58,702 nt of DNA from JAUNQW01 sp043424615 (GCA_043424615.1 JBHWOX010000008.1:1-58702); one strand, 5' to 3'; counted from the stretch's first letter, positions 7,506-16,521 are shown. Made by a program: numbers and translations. The notes: generated by a model from the letters alone, not told the origin.

Positions 7506-8525
7506 ATGTGGAAAATTGGAGACGTGGAAATTCCAAACCCAATCGTGGTCGCCCCAATGGCCGGCGTATCTAATGCGGCTTTTCGGACGACAGTCAAAGA
7601 TTTTGGAGCAGGCTTAGTGGTTTGTGAAATGATCTCTGATAAGGCTTTAATCCACCGCAATGAAAAAACATTAAAAATGCTTCATATTGAAGAACGCGAG
7701 TACCCCTTAAGTATTCAGATCATGGGGGGAGAGATTGACACTATGGTGGAAGCGGCAAAATTTATTGAAGACCATACAAAAGCGGCTATCATTGATATCA
7801 ATATGGGCTGTCCCGTTCCCAAAATCACAAAAAACGATGCTGGCAGTAAATGGCTGCTTCACCCTGATAGCATTTATGAATTGGTTTCAGCCATGGTGGA
7901 CGCGGTGTCCTTGCCTGTGACTGTGAAAATGCGGACCGGATGGGATGAAGATAGCGTTTATGCAGTTGAAAATGCCCTAGCCGCTGAAAAAGCCGGAGCT
8001 TCTGCTGTAGCCATGCATGGGCGCACCCGTATGCAGATGTATGAAGGCCAAGCGGATTGGGATATTATTAAAGAAGTCCGCCAACACCTGAGCATTCCAT
8101 TTGTAGGGAATGGAGATATTTCCAGCCCCCAATTGGCTAAGCAAAGGCTGGAAGAAAGTGGTGTGGACGCTGTCATGGTGGGACGTGCTGCTCTAGGAGA
8201 TCCCTATATGATCCACCAAATGGTTCACTACCTAGAAACAGGCGAATTATTGGAGGGCCAATCGCCCACTGAACGAATGGAAACGGCTGTTAACCACCTC
8301 CAACGCTTGGTAAAATTAAAAGGGGAGTCGACAGCTGCTCGAGAATTCCGCAAACAAGCTTCATACTATCTCAAAGGTTTTCCTGGAGCTGCTAAGGTAA
8401 AAGTGGCTATTAATGAAATGGAAGATCCAGAAGAACAAATCAAAGAACTCCGCCAGGCCGCTGAACGTGCGGAAGAGCGCTTGCTAAAAAGACAGCAAAG
8501 ACGGCAAGAACGAGCCAAACAATAA
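7506..8525 (+). CDS. dusB: tRNA dihydrouridine synthase B-type
   Basis: This is a 339-residue flavoprotein that reduces uridines in the tRNA D-loop. It has the FMN-barrel segments VAPMAGVSNAAFR, the DINMGCPVPKI motif containing the catalytic Cys, and VAMHGRTRMQMY. The DGVMVGRAALG type of segment is present as VDAVMVGRAALGDP. The C-terminal tRNA-binding domain ends in a basic helix. The start ATG 7506 follows AAAGGAG, and the open frame back to 7422 has no ribosome site. In Firmicutes dus commonly precedes lysS, as here. Confidence 0.93.
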   Translation: MWKIGDVEIPNPIVVAPMAGVSNAAFRTTVKDFGAGLVVCEMISDKALIHRNEKTLKMLHIEEREYPLSIQIMGGEIDTMVEAAKFIEDHTKAAIIDINMGCPVPKITKNDAGSKWLLHPDSIYELVSAMVDAVSLPVTVKMRTGWDEDSVYAVENALAAEKAGASAVAMHGRTRMQMYEGQADWDIIKEVRQHLSIPFVGNGDISSPQLAKQRLEESGVDAVMVGRAALGDPYMIHQMVHYLETGELLEGQSPTERMETAVNHLQRLVKLKGESTAAREFRKQASYYLKGFPGAAKVKVAINEMEDPEEQIKELRQAAERAEERLLKRQQRRQERAKQ

Positions 8526-8562
8526 TTTGAAATAAAAAGTAGAATAGAAAGGATGGAAACAA

Positions 8563-10065
8563 ATGACTGAACAAGAAACGCAACATTTGAATGATCAAAT
8601 TCAGGTAAGACAAGAAAAATTAGAAGAATTAAAAAACAGAGGCATCGACCCTTATGGCCAAGCCTTTGAACGAACTCATACTAGCCAGGAACTTCACCAG
8701 GCCTATGACGGCTATGAAAAAGAAGAGTTAAAAGAAAAAGATATCCGGGTAAAAGTATCAGGACGGATGATGTCTAAACGTGGCAGTGGGAAAACTGGTT
8801 TCGCTGACTTGAAAGATTCAAAAGGCAGCATTCAATTATATATCCGCAAAGATACCTTAGGTGAAGATGAATTTTCTATCTTTAATGACCTTACGGATTT
8901 AGGGGATTTTGTAGGGGCAGAAGGAAGTCTAATGAAGACGAATACGGGAGAATTATCTGTCCGTGTGGATGACTATACCTTCTTAACTAAGTCCCTGCAT
9001 CCTTTGCCTGATAAATACCATGGCTTATCCAACGTGGACCAAGTTTATCGCCAACGTTATTTAGACCTGATTGCTAATGAGGAAAGCTTTGACCGTTTTG
9101 TTAAACGGAGTGAAATTGTTTCCGCTATCCGCCATCATTTGAATGATTTGGGTTATTTAGAAGTCGAAACTCCTATTTTACAAGCTGAAGCTGGTGGGGC
9201 CAGTGCTCGTCCTTTCGTCACCCACCACAATGCTTTAGATATCGATTTATATATGCGCATAGCCTTAGAGTTGCATTTGAAACGTTTGGTCATTGGTGGC
9301 ATGGAAAATGTTTATGAAATCGGTCGGGTCTTCCGTAATGAAGGAATTGACACCACCCATAACCCTGAATTTACCATGCTTGAGCTTTATACGGCCTTCC
9401 ATCAAATGGAGGAGGTCATGGCTTTAACTGAAGACCTCATTTCAACGGTTTGTGAGCAGGTCAACGGCCAAACCACCATCAGCTATAATGACCAAGAGAT
9501 TAATTTAGCGGCCCCTTGGAAACGTCAACATATGGCAGATGCAGTGAAAGAAGCGACAGGAGTGGACTTCTGGCAAGAATATAGTGACGAAGAAGCTCGC
9601 CAACTCGCAGAAGAACACCAAGTTCCGGTTCCTCCATATGCGACAGCCGGTCATGTTTTAAATGAGTTTTTTGAGGTGTACGTTGAAGATAAGATTGTTC
9701 AGCCGACCTTTATTTACGGGCACCCTATCGAAGTGTCCCCTTTAGCTAAAAAGAATAAAGAAGATGAGCGCTTCACCGACCGCTTTGAATTATTTATCGC
9801 GGGCCATGAATATGCTAACGCTTACAGTGAGTTAAATGACCCTGCTGATCAACGTTCTCGCTTCCTCCAACAGGATGCTGAAAGAGACCAAGGGAATGAC
9901 GAAGCTCACGGTATTGATGAAGATTATCTGGAAGCCATGTCTTATGGTCTGCCACCAACTGGCGGCTTGGGAATTGGGATTGATCGTTTGGTGATGCTCT
10001 TAACTGACTCCCAATCGATTCGTGATGTCCTACTCTTCCCTACCATGCGTCCTTTAGACCAATAA
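8563..10065 (+). CDS. lysS: Lysyl-tRNA synthetase, class II
   Basis: This 500-residue class II enzyme has an N-terminal OB-fold anticodon-binding domain (about residues 60-165, KVSGRMMSKRGSGKTGF). Motif 2 is visible as the FRNEGIDTTHNPEFT region (about 265-280), and motif 3 is GGLGIGIDRLVML near the C-terminus. The ATG at 8563 follows AAAGGATGG. It is 37 bases behind dusB and 17 bases before the AI-2E permease gene, so the three are probably one transcript. Confidence 0.96.
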   Translation: MTEQETQHLNDQIQVRQEKLEELKNRGIDPYGQAFERTHTSQELHQAYDGYEKEELKEKDIRVKVSGRMMSKRGSGKTGFADLKDSKGSIQLYIRKDTLGEDEFSIFNDLTDLGDFVGAEGSLMKTNTGELSVRVDDYTFLTKSLHPLPDKYHGLSNVDQVYRQRYLDLIANEESFDRFVKRSEIVSAIRHHLNDLGYLEVETPILQAEAGGASARPFVTHHNALDIDLYMRIALELHLKRLVIGGMENVYEIGRVFRNEGIDTTHNPEFTMLELYTAFHQMEEVMALTEDLISTVCEQVNGQTTISYNDQEINLAAPWKRQHMADAVKEATGVDFWQEYSDEEARQLAEEHQVPVPPYATAGHVLNEFFEVYVEDKIVQPTFIYGHPIEVSPLAKKNKEDERFTDRFELFIAGHEYANAYSELNDPADQRSRFLQQDAERDQGNDEAHGIDEDYLEAMSYGLPPTGGLGIGIDRLVMLLTDSQSIRDVLLFPTMRPLDQ

Positions 10066-10082
10066 AACGGGAGTTTATTGAT

Positions 10083-11330
10083 ATGAATAAATCAAGCAAA
10101 TGGATCAAGTTTTTAGGCGGACGAAATTTAATCTTTACTTTGGTCGTGATCATTTTAACTGCTGTGGCTTTACTGCTCGTTCAACAGCTGGATTTTATCT
10201 TTTACCCGATCACGGTGATATTATCTAATGTGTTGATTCCACTGGTGATTGCTACCATTTTTTATTACTTATTTAATCCTGTTATTACTTTTTTTGAAAG
10301 AAAAGGCGTGCCACGAGTGCTTGCCATTGCAATTCTTTATATCGTCTTGGCTTTGCTGCTGGTATGGGGGTTGAGTGCAGCTATTCCCTCATTGATTGAT
10401 CAGATTGAAAGCTTTCTGAATGCTTTTCCGACTTATATTGAGCAGATTTCTAATGCCATTTTACCGCAATTGGAAAGGGTAGCGGCCAGTGATGAATTCA
10501 GCCAAGTGGTCTTACGCTTGCAAGATTGGATTGGCTCCCTACCTGAAAAAGCCATGATGTTCTTACAAAATGGACTCACTGGTCTTTCCAGTGTCGTGAG
10601 TAGCGTGACCAATGTGGTCGTGACGATGGTATTCGTTCCTATTGTTTTGTTCTTTTTATTAAAGGACGATCAAGAATTTGCGGAGACTTTTATCTCCATT
10701 GTCCCTCCTGCCTGGCGGAAAAATTTAATCCGCATTGGTAAGCAAATGAGTGAACAAGTGGGGTCTTATGTCCAAGGTCAATTGTTAGTGGCGGCAGCGG
10801 AAGGGCTGATGGTGTATATCGGGTTTAAGATTATCGGTTTAAATTATGCCGGTATTTTAGCCATAGCCACTGGTTTGCTCAGTGTTATTCCTTATATTGG
10901 AGCGACCCTTTCGTTTATCCCGGCATTAATTGTTGCCGCTTTTGATTCTTGGTTTATGGTATTGAAGTTAATCATTGTTTGGGTGATTGCTCAATTTGTG
11001 GAAGGGAACATTCTCCAACCTAATATTATGGGCCAGCAACTCAGCATCCACCCCCTAACGATTATGGTTGTTTTATTCGTTGCGGGAGATATTATGGGTG
11101 TGTTTGGAATGATTTTTGGGGTTCCGATTTATGCAATTCTTAAAGTCTTAGTTGTATACTGGTTCCAGAAATTCAAAGATCGTTATAATCACTTTTTTGG
11201 TCAAGAAGGTCTGAATTATGAAAGCCGAGACTTGCCTGAGGCCTTTGATGATCGGCATGAAGATGCGGAAGAGATCATTGAAAAAGTGATGGACGAAGAT
11301 GAAACAGAAGATGATGTAGTGAAAGGTTGA
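10083..11330 (+). CDS. AI-2E family membrane transporter
   Basis: This 415-residue polytopic protein has 7-8 hydrophobic segments and the family's typical internal features: the FEGN-type motif (VEGNILQPNIMG) and the VPIYAILK segment near the last helix. The C-terminal 50 residues are charged and cytoplasmic. The family includes TqsA-type quorum-signal exporters and Na+/H+ antiporters, so the substrate cannot be read from sequence. It lies directly before a DUF368 gene with stop and start nearly touching. Confidence 0.88.
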   Translation: MNKSSKWIKFLGGRNLIFTLVVIILTAVALLLVQQLDFIFYPITVILSNVLIPLVIATIFYYLFNPVITFFERKGVPRVLAIAILYIVLALLLVWGLSAAIPSLIDQIESFLNAFPTYIEQISNAILPQLERVAASDEFSQVVLRLQDWIGSLPEKAMMFLQNGLTGLSSVVSSVTNVVVTMVFVPIVLFFLLKDDQEFAETFISIVPPAWRKNLIRIGKQMSEQVGSYVQGQLLVAAAEGLMVYIGFKIIGLNYAGILAIATGLLSVIPYIGATLSFIPALIVAAFDSWFMVLKLIIVWVIAQFVEGNILQPNIMGQQLSIHPLTIMVVLFVAGDIMGVFGMIFGVPIYAILKVLVVYWFQKFKDRYNHFFGQEGLNYESRDLPEAFDDRHEDAEEIIEKVMDEDETEDDVVKG

Positions 11331-11335
11331 AAGAT

Positions 11336-12175
11336 ATGACGGACCAAGAAAATCAAGATAATCAAAGTTGGTTATTTCGTTTTGTTAAAGGCATGTTTAT
11401 TGGATCTGGCTTTATAATCCCAGGTGTGAGTGGTGGGGCCCTAGCCGCTATTTTTGGTATTTATGAGCGAATGATTAAATTCATCGCTAACATCACTGAA
11501 AATTTTAAGAAAAACATCAAGTTTTTCCTACCGGTGGGCTTAGGGGCCTTTTTTGGAATTTTTCTCTTATCCTTCGTGGTAAGTTTTGCTTTAGAAAATT
11601 ACGCCACCATCTCCATTTGGTTTTTTGTTGGGGCCATTGCGGGCATGATCCCCTCCTTATGGCAAGAAGCGGGTGAGCAAGGGCGCGATAAGCAGGACAT
11701 GTTAATTTTAATCTTAGCCTTTATTTTTGGCTTAGTCTTGCTTGGATTTGGTAACCAACTATTTGGTGGCCAGGTTCCACCTTCTTTTTGGTCCTTCCTC
11801 TTATGTGGGGTTTTTGTTGCTCTCGGTGCCTTGGTGCCAGGCTTAAGCCCGTCTAATTTTATCGTTTATATGGGCTTGTACGGGGCGATGGCAGATGGTT
11901 TTAAGAATTTTGACCTGTCTGTTCTGATCCCTCTAGCTATCGGGGGATTGCTTACCCTCTTCTCCCTTGCTAAAGTCATTGAAAAAATCTTTGACAATTA
12001 TTACAGCCAGTTTTATCACTTTATTTTTGGAGTGGTCTTGGCCTCAACGGTCATGATTATTCCTACCGACTATGCTGGTTTTGGATGGGGATCTTACATG
12101 GCCTGCCTGCTGACCTTCCTAGCGGGAGCAGCCATTGGGGCCTGGATGTCTAAATTAGAAGAAAAATACAAATAA
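11336..12175 (+). CDS. DUF368 membrane protein, polyprenyl-phosphate transporter type
   Basis: This protein of about 279 residues has about eight hydrophobic segments. The two family signature loops are GSGFIIPGVSGGALAAIFGI near the N-terminus and GALVPGLSPSNFIVYMG near residue 180, the inverted-repeat IPGVSGG/VPGLSPS pair. Members of this family have been shown to recycle undecaprenyl phosphate across the membrane (PopT). I prefer ATG 11336, preceded by AAAGG at 11322-11326; a TTG at 11327 is in frame. It is followed by a terminator. Confidence 0.88.
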   Translation: MTDQENQDNQSWLFRFVKGMFIGSGFIIPGVSGGALAAIFGIYERMIKFIANITENFKKNIKFFLPVGLGAFFGIFLLSFVVSFALENYATISIWFFVGAIAGMIPSLWQEAGEQGRDKQDMLILILAFIFGLVLLGFGNQLFGGQVPPSFWSFLLCGVFVALGALVPGLSPSNFIVYMGLYGAMADGFKNFDLSVLIPLAIGGLLTLFSLAKVIEKIFDNYYSQFYHFIFGVVLASTVMIIPTDYAGFGWGSYMACLLTFLAGAAIGAWMSKLEEKYK

Positions 12176-12231
12176 ACAGAGAGCAAGACTAGTTTTAAAA
12201 CCATACTAAAGCTATTTTTACTGATGATAAG

Positions 12232-12262
12232 CAGTGCCCGGATATCTGGGTACTGTTTTTTT
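12232..12262 (+). terminator. Terminator after the DUF368 gene
   Basis: CAGTGCCC (12232-12239) pairs with GGGTACTG (12248-12255), with one G-U pair and an 8-base loop. Seven T follow. Confidence 0.8.
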
Positions 12263-12385
12263 ATGAGAGAAGTTCATCCTCTGAGGAGAGGCTGAAAGGA
12301 AACAAATTCAAAAAGAGCGTCGGACAAGCTTGATTCATGGGAGTGGCTTGAGAACGACAAGATTTTCAACCCAATTTTAAAAGAC

Positions 12386-12413
12386 TTGTTTATTTTTCTA
12401 AAAATGGTAATAT
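12386..12413 (+). promoter_or_regulatory. Promoter of the tRNA-Thr/tRNA-Arg pair
   Basis: TTGTTT (12386-12391), a 16-base spacer and TAATAT (12408-12413) lie about 22 bases before the tRNA-Thr 5' end. The region between the preceding terminator and this promoter (12263-12385) shows nothing else I recognise. Confidence 0.45.
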
Positions 12414-12435
12414 ATAGAAGTCGAATCTTTTTGAT

Positions 12436-12508
12436 GCCGGCTTAGCTCAGTTGGTAGAGCATCTGATTTGTACTCAGAGGGTCGAGGGTTCAAGTCCTTT
12501 AGCCGGCA
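12436..12508 (+). tRNA. tRNA-Thr (anticodon TGT)
   Basis: A full cloverleaf of 73 bases can be drawn. The acceptor GCCGGCT pairs with AGCCGGC and the discriminator is A. The D-arm is GCTCAGTTGGTAGAGC. The anticodon stem TCTGA/TCAGA holds the loop TTTGTAC, giving anticodon TGT. The T-arm contains GGTTCAAGTCC. CCA is not encoded. Confidence 0.93.
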
Positions 12509-12513
12509 TGCAT

Positions 12514-12587
12514 GCACCCGTAGCTCAATTGGATAGAGCATCGGATTTCGGCTCCGAGTGTTGGGGGTTCAAGTCCTCTCGGGTGTG
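12514..12587 (+). tRNA. tRNA-Arg (anticodon TCG)
   Basis: This is a 74-base cloverleaf 5 bases after tRNA-Thr. The acceptor GCACCCG pairs with CGGGTGT and the discriminator is G. The anticodon stem TCGGA/TCCGA encloses TTTCGGC, giving TCG, which reads CGA. The T-arm contains GGTTCAAGTCC. CCA is not encoded. Confidence 0.9.
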
Positions 12588-12795
12588 TAAAGCCTTCATT
12601 GGCTAGTTGAGCTTGTTGAATCAAATCACTAGCAAGAGGAATGAGTCTAATCGCCTAAGTGCATTCAACTCAATCTATGGCTGTATGAAATATTTTAATA
12701 CGATTAGCGTTTATATATTTCTAGCCGTGCGATAAATGAGAATAAAGCTCATCATTAGAGCATGAAACCACCGTTTTTAATGGTGGTTTTTTCTA
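12588..12795 (+). ncRNA. Possible structured RNA or trailer downstream of tRNA-Arg
   Basis: About 170 bases without an ORF lead from the tRNA into a strong terminator. Several inverted repeats are visible: GCTAGT/ACTAGC (12602-12633 region), CTAATCG/CGATTAG (about 12648 and 12702), and GCTC/GAGC (about 12748 and 12757). It could be a tRNA-cotranscribed trailer or a small RNA. I recognise no known family, so this stays tentative. Confidence 0.25.
12765..12795 (+). terminator. Terminator downstream of the tRNA pair
   Basis: AAACCACC (12765-12772) pairs perfectly with GGTGGTTT (12782-12789) around a 9-base loop and runs into TTTTTTCT. Confidence 0.85.
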
Positions 12796-12921
12796 TCATT
12801 GCCGCTATTTTGATTTAACTTTAGCTTTCTTCTATTTTAAGAGGAGGATTTAGTCTTAGAAGGTAGCGATAATCTAGTATCAATTCTGGATAAAATATTT
12901 TAATTCTCCCTTTAAATCAGT

Positions 12922-12951
12922 TATAATAAATATTAGTCAAAGAAAGTCAAA
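12922..12951 (+). promoter_or_regulatory. ctsR promoter -10 and CtsR operator
   Basis: TATAAT (12922-12927) is followed by AGTCAAAGAAAGTCAAA (12935-12951). This matches the direct heptad repeat recognised by CtsR, the repressor of clp heat-shock genes. It overlaps the transcription start, so CtsR represses its own operon. No good -35 is visible. Confidence 0.88.
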
Positions 12952-12972
12952 ATGCAGAGGGGGGACAGGTCA

Positions 12973-13446
12973 ATGCCTAAGAAAAGTATGTCAGATATTA
13001 TTGAAGAATACTTGAAAGAGATTCTAAGTCAGAAGGATTCCATTGTGATTCAACGAAATGAAATCGCAAATACTTTCAACTGTGTTCCTTCTCAGATTAA
13101 TTATGTAATCAACACACGTTTTACCATTAAACAAGGCTATATTGTAGAGAGTAAGCGAGGGGGCGGAGGATATATCCGCATACAAGAGATGAATTATGTC
13201 GATGACCAACAAAAGCTTCAGACCTTGTTTGATACGATAGGATCTAGTATTTCTGAACGAGACGCCATTGGCTATATTAAACATCTTGCCCACCAGCAGA
13301 TCATTCAAGATAGCCAAGCGGTCTTGTTGGAGGCGGCGATGGATAATCTTATTTTTGAAGGATTAAATCCACACGTCCGCGACCAGGTCCGCGCAAACTT
13401 ATTAAAAAAATTGCTCTTAACCGCCAAACAAAACCAAGCTTTATAG
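12973..13446 (+). CDS. ctsR: CtsR, class III heat-shock repressor
   Basis: This 157-residue protein has the conserved winged-helix start (MSDIIEEYLKEIL), the NEIANTFNCVPSQINYVINTRF helix-turn-helix region (here residues about 30-52) and the arginine-glycine wing KRGGGGYIRI that senses heat. It represses clp genes until temperature or McsB/Clp action releases it. Start ATG 12973 follows GAGGGGG; a second ATG at 12952 lies upstream in frame with no ribosome site. In bacilli mcsA and mcsB separate ctsR and clpC; here clpC follows directly, as in many lactic acid bacteria. Confidence 0.95.
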   Translation: MPKKSMSDIIEEYLKEILSQKDSIVIQRNEIANTFNCVPSQINYVINTRFTIKQGYIVESKRGGGGYIRIQEMNYVDDQQKLQTLFDTIGSSISERDAIGYIKHLAHQQIIQDSQAVLLEAAMDNLIFEGLNPHVRDQVRANLLKKLLLTAKQNQAL

Positions 13447-13459
13447 GAGGCGATCAACC

Positions 13460-15937
13460 ATGAATGAATTATTTACAGAAAAAGCCAAGCAAGCCCTCAC
13501 ACAAGCTGAAAAAGAGGCGCGTTTATTCCGCCACCGAACTATTGGAACCGAACATATCCTTCTAGGTTTAATCCAGGAAGAAGGAATTGCCGGAACGACC
13601 TTACGCCAGCTCAATTTAAGTGAGCAGGACGTTCGTGAAGAAATTGAAAATTTTGCAGGCTATGGCCCCGCAGAAAATATGACGGAAGACGAAATCTTAT
13701 CCTATTCTCCACGTGCTAAAAAAGTGATTACCTATGCGACTGACGAAGCTCGTCGATTGGAAACACCCTTAGTCGGCACGGAGCATCTTCTTTTAGGGTT
13801 GTTGCGAGATAAAGAAATCTTATCGGCAAAAATTTTAGAGAATTTGGGAATTGATTTGACCAAGATTCGTAAAATGGTCCTGCGTAAAATGAGCGGCAAG
13901 CAAGCCGGCCAGGCCAATCATAAGCGCAAAGCCCGCCAAAATCCTAAAGCGGATAAAATGATGTCCAATTCCAAAACCCCTACTCTAGATTCTTTAGCCC
14001 GGGATTTAACGGAAATGGCGAGAACAGGGGAATTAGATCCGGTTATTGCTCGGGATAAAGAAATTCACCGCATGATTCAAGTCTTGAGTCGTCGGACAAA
14101 GAATAATCCTGTCCTCATCGGAGAACCTGGAGTCGGTAAGACAGCTATTGCGGAAGGCTTAGCCCAACGCATAGTGGATAATGAAGTCCCTGATAACTTA
14201 AAAGGCATGCGTTTGATGAACTTGGATATGGGATCTCTCGTTTCAGGGACCAAATACCGAGGCGAATTCGAAGAGCGTATGAAAACCATTGTGGATGAAA
14301 TTCGTGAAGATAAGCAAGTGATTATTTTTATTGACGAATTGCATACCATCATTGGAGCAGGAGGGGCTGAAGGGTCTATTGACGCTTCCAACATCATTAA
14401 ACCTGCTTTGGCACGAGGTGAATTGCAGACTATCGGTGCGACCACATTTGATGAATATCAGAAATATATCGAAAAAGATGCTGCCCTTGAAAGACGATTT
14501 GCTAAAATTATCGTGGATCCTCCAACGGATGAAGTGACGGTTGGTATTTTGAAAGGGCTACGACCAGAATATGAAAACCACCATCAATTGGTGATTACTG
14601 ATGAAGCCATTGATGCTGCAGTCAAACTGTCCAGCCGTTATCTGTCTGGCCGCCAGCAACCGGATAAGTCCATCGATTTAATTGATGAATCAGCTGCTAA
14701 GATTCGTATTGATGCTGCTGTTGAACAAACGCCTTATAACCAAAGCAACCAAGCCTTGGAAGAATTAGCCAAACGGAAAGAATCAGCTATTTTAGACCAA
14801 GAGTTTGAAAAGGCTGCTCAGATCCGCTTGGAAGAAAAAGAACTGCGCCAAAAAATGGATGATTTGGAAGAAGAGGATGATCATCTACTCGAAGTGAGTA
14901 AAGAGGATGTGGCGGAAGTTCTAGCCGACTGGACGGGTATTCCTGTCAGCCAAATGGAAGAAAAAGAAGGCGAGCGTTTGATGCAGCTGGAAGACCGCTT
15001 GCATGAGCGGGTCATTGGTCAAGATAAGGCGGTTGAAGCTATCTCTAAAGCTATCCGTCGCGCTCGCAGTGGGGTGAAAGACCCGCAACGACCTATTGGC
15101 TCCTTCATGTTCTTAGGGCCAACAGGTGTTGGTAAAACAGAGCTAGCCAAGGCTTTAGCAGCCACTGTTTTTGGATCAGAAGACCATCTCATTCGTGTCG
15201 ATATGTCCGAATATATGGAAAAATTTGCGACCAGTCGTTTAATTGGGTCGCCTCCAGGCTATGTGGGCTATGAAGAAGGGGGAGAATTAACGGAACGGGT
15301 TCGCCAAAAACCATATTCTGTTATCCTCTTTGATGAGATAGAAAAAGCTCATGTGGACGTTTTTAACATGCTTTTACAAGTCTTAGATGATGGTATGCTA
15401 ACGGATACCAAAGGACGAGAAGTCGACTTTAAAAATACCATTCTCATCATGACCTCCAACTTGGGAGCGACCGCCATTCGCGATGAGAAAGTGGTTGGTT
15501 TTGAAACAGAAGCCAGAAAATACGATGACGAACGCATGGAAAAACGAGTGATGGAAGAAGTCAAAGACAACTTCAAGCCTGAATTCTTAAACCGTATCGA
15601 TGAAACCATTGTCTTCCACTCCTTGAATAAAGAGCAATTAGGAGAAATTGTTAAATTATTGATGGTCGGCATGGAGAAACGATTAGCTGATATGGATATT
15701 GATGTTAACATTACCCCAGCTTGCGTGGAAGCTATCACTGAAAAAGGATACAATCCTGAATACGGTGCCCGCCCACTCAAACGAGCCATTCAAACGGAAA
15801 TTGAAGACCGCTTGAGTGAAGCTCTTTTATCTGGCCGCATTGGTCCAGGTGACAAGATTACTTTGGGGGCTAGCAAGGGAGAAATTACCCTGCGTGTCCG
15901 TGAACATGCGGAAGACCGCGCAGCAAGTGTTAAATAA
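13460..15937 (+). CDS. clpC: ClpC, AAA+ unfoldase of the Clp protease
   Basis: This 825-residue protein has, in order, a double Clp-N repeat (residues 1-145), a first AAA+ module with GEPGVGKTAIAEG Walker A (about 215), a UVR-type coiled middle domain (QEFEKAAQIRLEEKEL, about 450) and a second AAA+ module with GPTGVGKTELAKA (about 555). The LNRIDETIVFH sensor region is near 715. It unfolds substrates for ClpP. The start follows TAGGAGGCGATCAACC, 14 bases after ctsR. Expression is controlled by the CtsR box upstream of ctsR. Confidence 0.96.
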   Translation: MNELFTEKAKQALTQAEKEARLFRHRTIGTEHILLGLIQEEGIAGTTLRQLNLSEQDVREEIENFAGYGPAENMTEDEILSYSPRAKKVITYATDEARRLETPLVGTEHLLLGLLRDKEILSAKILENLGIDLTKIRKMVLRKMSGKQAGQANHKRKARQNPKADKMMSNSKTPTLDSLARDLTEMARTGELDPVIARDKEIHRMIQVLSRRTKNNPVLIGEPGVGKTAIAEGLAQRIVDNEVPDNLKGMRLMNLDMGSLVSGTKYRGEFEERMKTIVDEIREDKQVIIFIDELHTIIGAGGAEGSIDASNIIKPALARGELQTIGATTFDEYQKYIEKDAALERRFAKIIVDPPTDEVTVGILKGLRPEYENHHQLVITDEAIDAAVKLSSRYLSGRQQPDKSIDLIDESAAKIRIDAAVEQTPYNQSNQALEELAKRKESAILDQEFEKAAQIRLEEKELRQKMDDLEEEDDHLLEVSKEDVAEVLADWTGIPVSQMEEKEGERLMQLEDRLHERVIGQDKAVEAISKAIRRARSGVKDPQRPIGSFMFLGPTGVGKTELAKALAATVFGSEDHLIRVDMSEYMEKFATSRLIGSPPGYVGYEEGGELTERVRQKPYSVILFDEIEKAHVDVFNMLLQVLDDGMLTDTKGREVDFKNTILIMTSNLGATAIRDEKVVGFETEARKYDDERMEKRVMEEVKDNFKPEFLNRIDETIVFHSLNKEQLGEIVKLLMVGMEKRLADMDIDVNITPACVEAITEKGYNPEYGARPLKRAIQTEIEDRLSEALLSGRIGPGDKITLGASKGEITLRVREHAEDRAASVK

Positions 15938-15952
15938 ATCAAATAAAAAAGT

Positions 15953-15985
15953 GAGACCTGACTCAGTCAGGTCTCTTTTCTTTTT
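15953..15985 (+). terminator. Terminator of ctsR-clpC
   Basis: GAGACCTGAC (15953-15962) pairs perfectly with GTCAGGTCTC (15966-15975) around TCA, followed by TTTTCTTTTT. Confidence 0.9.
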
Positions 15986-16031
15986 CTCATTTTCCAGCCC
16001 ATCTTGATGGCTGAAGATGCTTGCATAAAAC

Positions 16032-16053
16032 AGCTGCCTTCATGTAGGCAGCT
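16032..16053 (-). terminator. Terminator of the AhpD-like gene, possibly bidirectional
   Basis: AGCTGCCT (16032-16039) pairs with AGGCAGCT (16046-16053). On the minus strand GTTTTATG follows; on the plus strand CTTTTAATTTTTTA follows. Confidence 0.65.
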
Positions 16054-16064
16054 CTTTTAATTTT

Positions 16065-16403
16065 TTATTCGGACAATTGGTCAAAAGCTTCAATGACTTT
16101 ACCCGCATAGACAGATCCAGGTCCGCCATGCATGATAATCGCAATCCCAGCTAATTCTTTCAGCATGTCGCGGCTACCACCAGCATCAATATAGCGTTGC
16201 ATATGAGCCCCAATACATGGTTCGCAGTGTAAGGCAATAGAGAAAGCAAGGAAAACTAATTCTTTGGTAGCATCATCCAATACGTCACCTTCGAAATGTT
16301 TTTCATCCATTTGACCGAAAGCCGCCATCACGTCAGGTGATAATTCAGCTAATTTTTTGGTGTTTTGACCACTATTTTCATTAATTTCTTTAAAGTTTGC
16401 CAT
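16065..16403 (-). CDS. AhpD-like carboxymuconolactone decarboxylase family protein
   Basis: This is a 112-residue all-helical protein with the redox motif HCEPCIGAH (Cys-x-x-Cys with flanking His), as in AhpD alkylhydroperoxidases. Such proteins use the cysteine pair for peroxide or disulfide exchange. The ATG at 16403 follows an AGGAGGG ribosome site on the minus strand. It is transcribed alone, divergently from the small membrane protein gene. The partner is unknown. Confidence 0.88.
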   Translation of the reverse strand: MANFKEINENSGQNTKKLAELSPDVMAAFGQMDEKHFEGDVLDDATKELVFLAFSIALHCEPCIGAHMQRYIDAGGSRDMLKELAGIAIIMHGGPGSVYAGKVIEAFDQLSE

Positions 16404-16502
16404 ATAAAATCCCTCCTAAAGGATAATCTCTATGGCTTTAACTTAACCTTTTTCTGTTGGCTTGAGAAGATTAATGACTTACTTATATAAAGTTTTCATC
16501 AA

Positions 16503-16521
16503 AGTCTAAGCTTATTAGACT
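16503..16521. promoter_or_regulatory. Inverted repeat in the divergent promoter region
   Basis: AGTCTAA (16503-16509) and TTAGACT (16515-16521) are exact inverted repeats around GCTTA, between the AhpD-like gene and the divergent gene at 16603. The size fits an operator for a dimeric regulator. No known consensus comes to mind. Confidence 0.35.
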
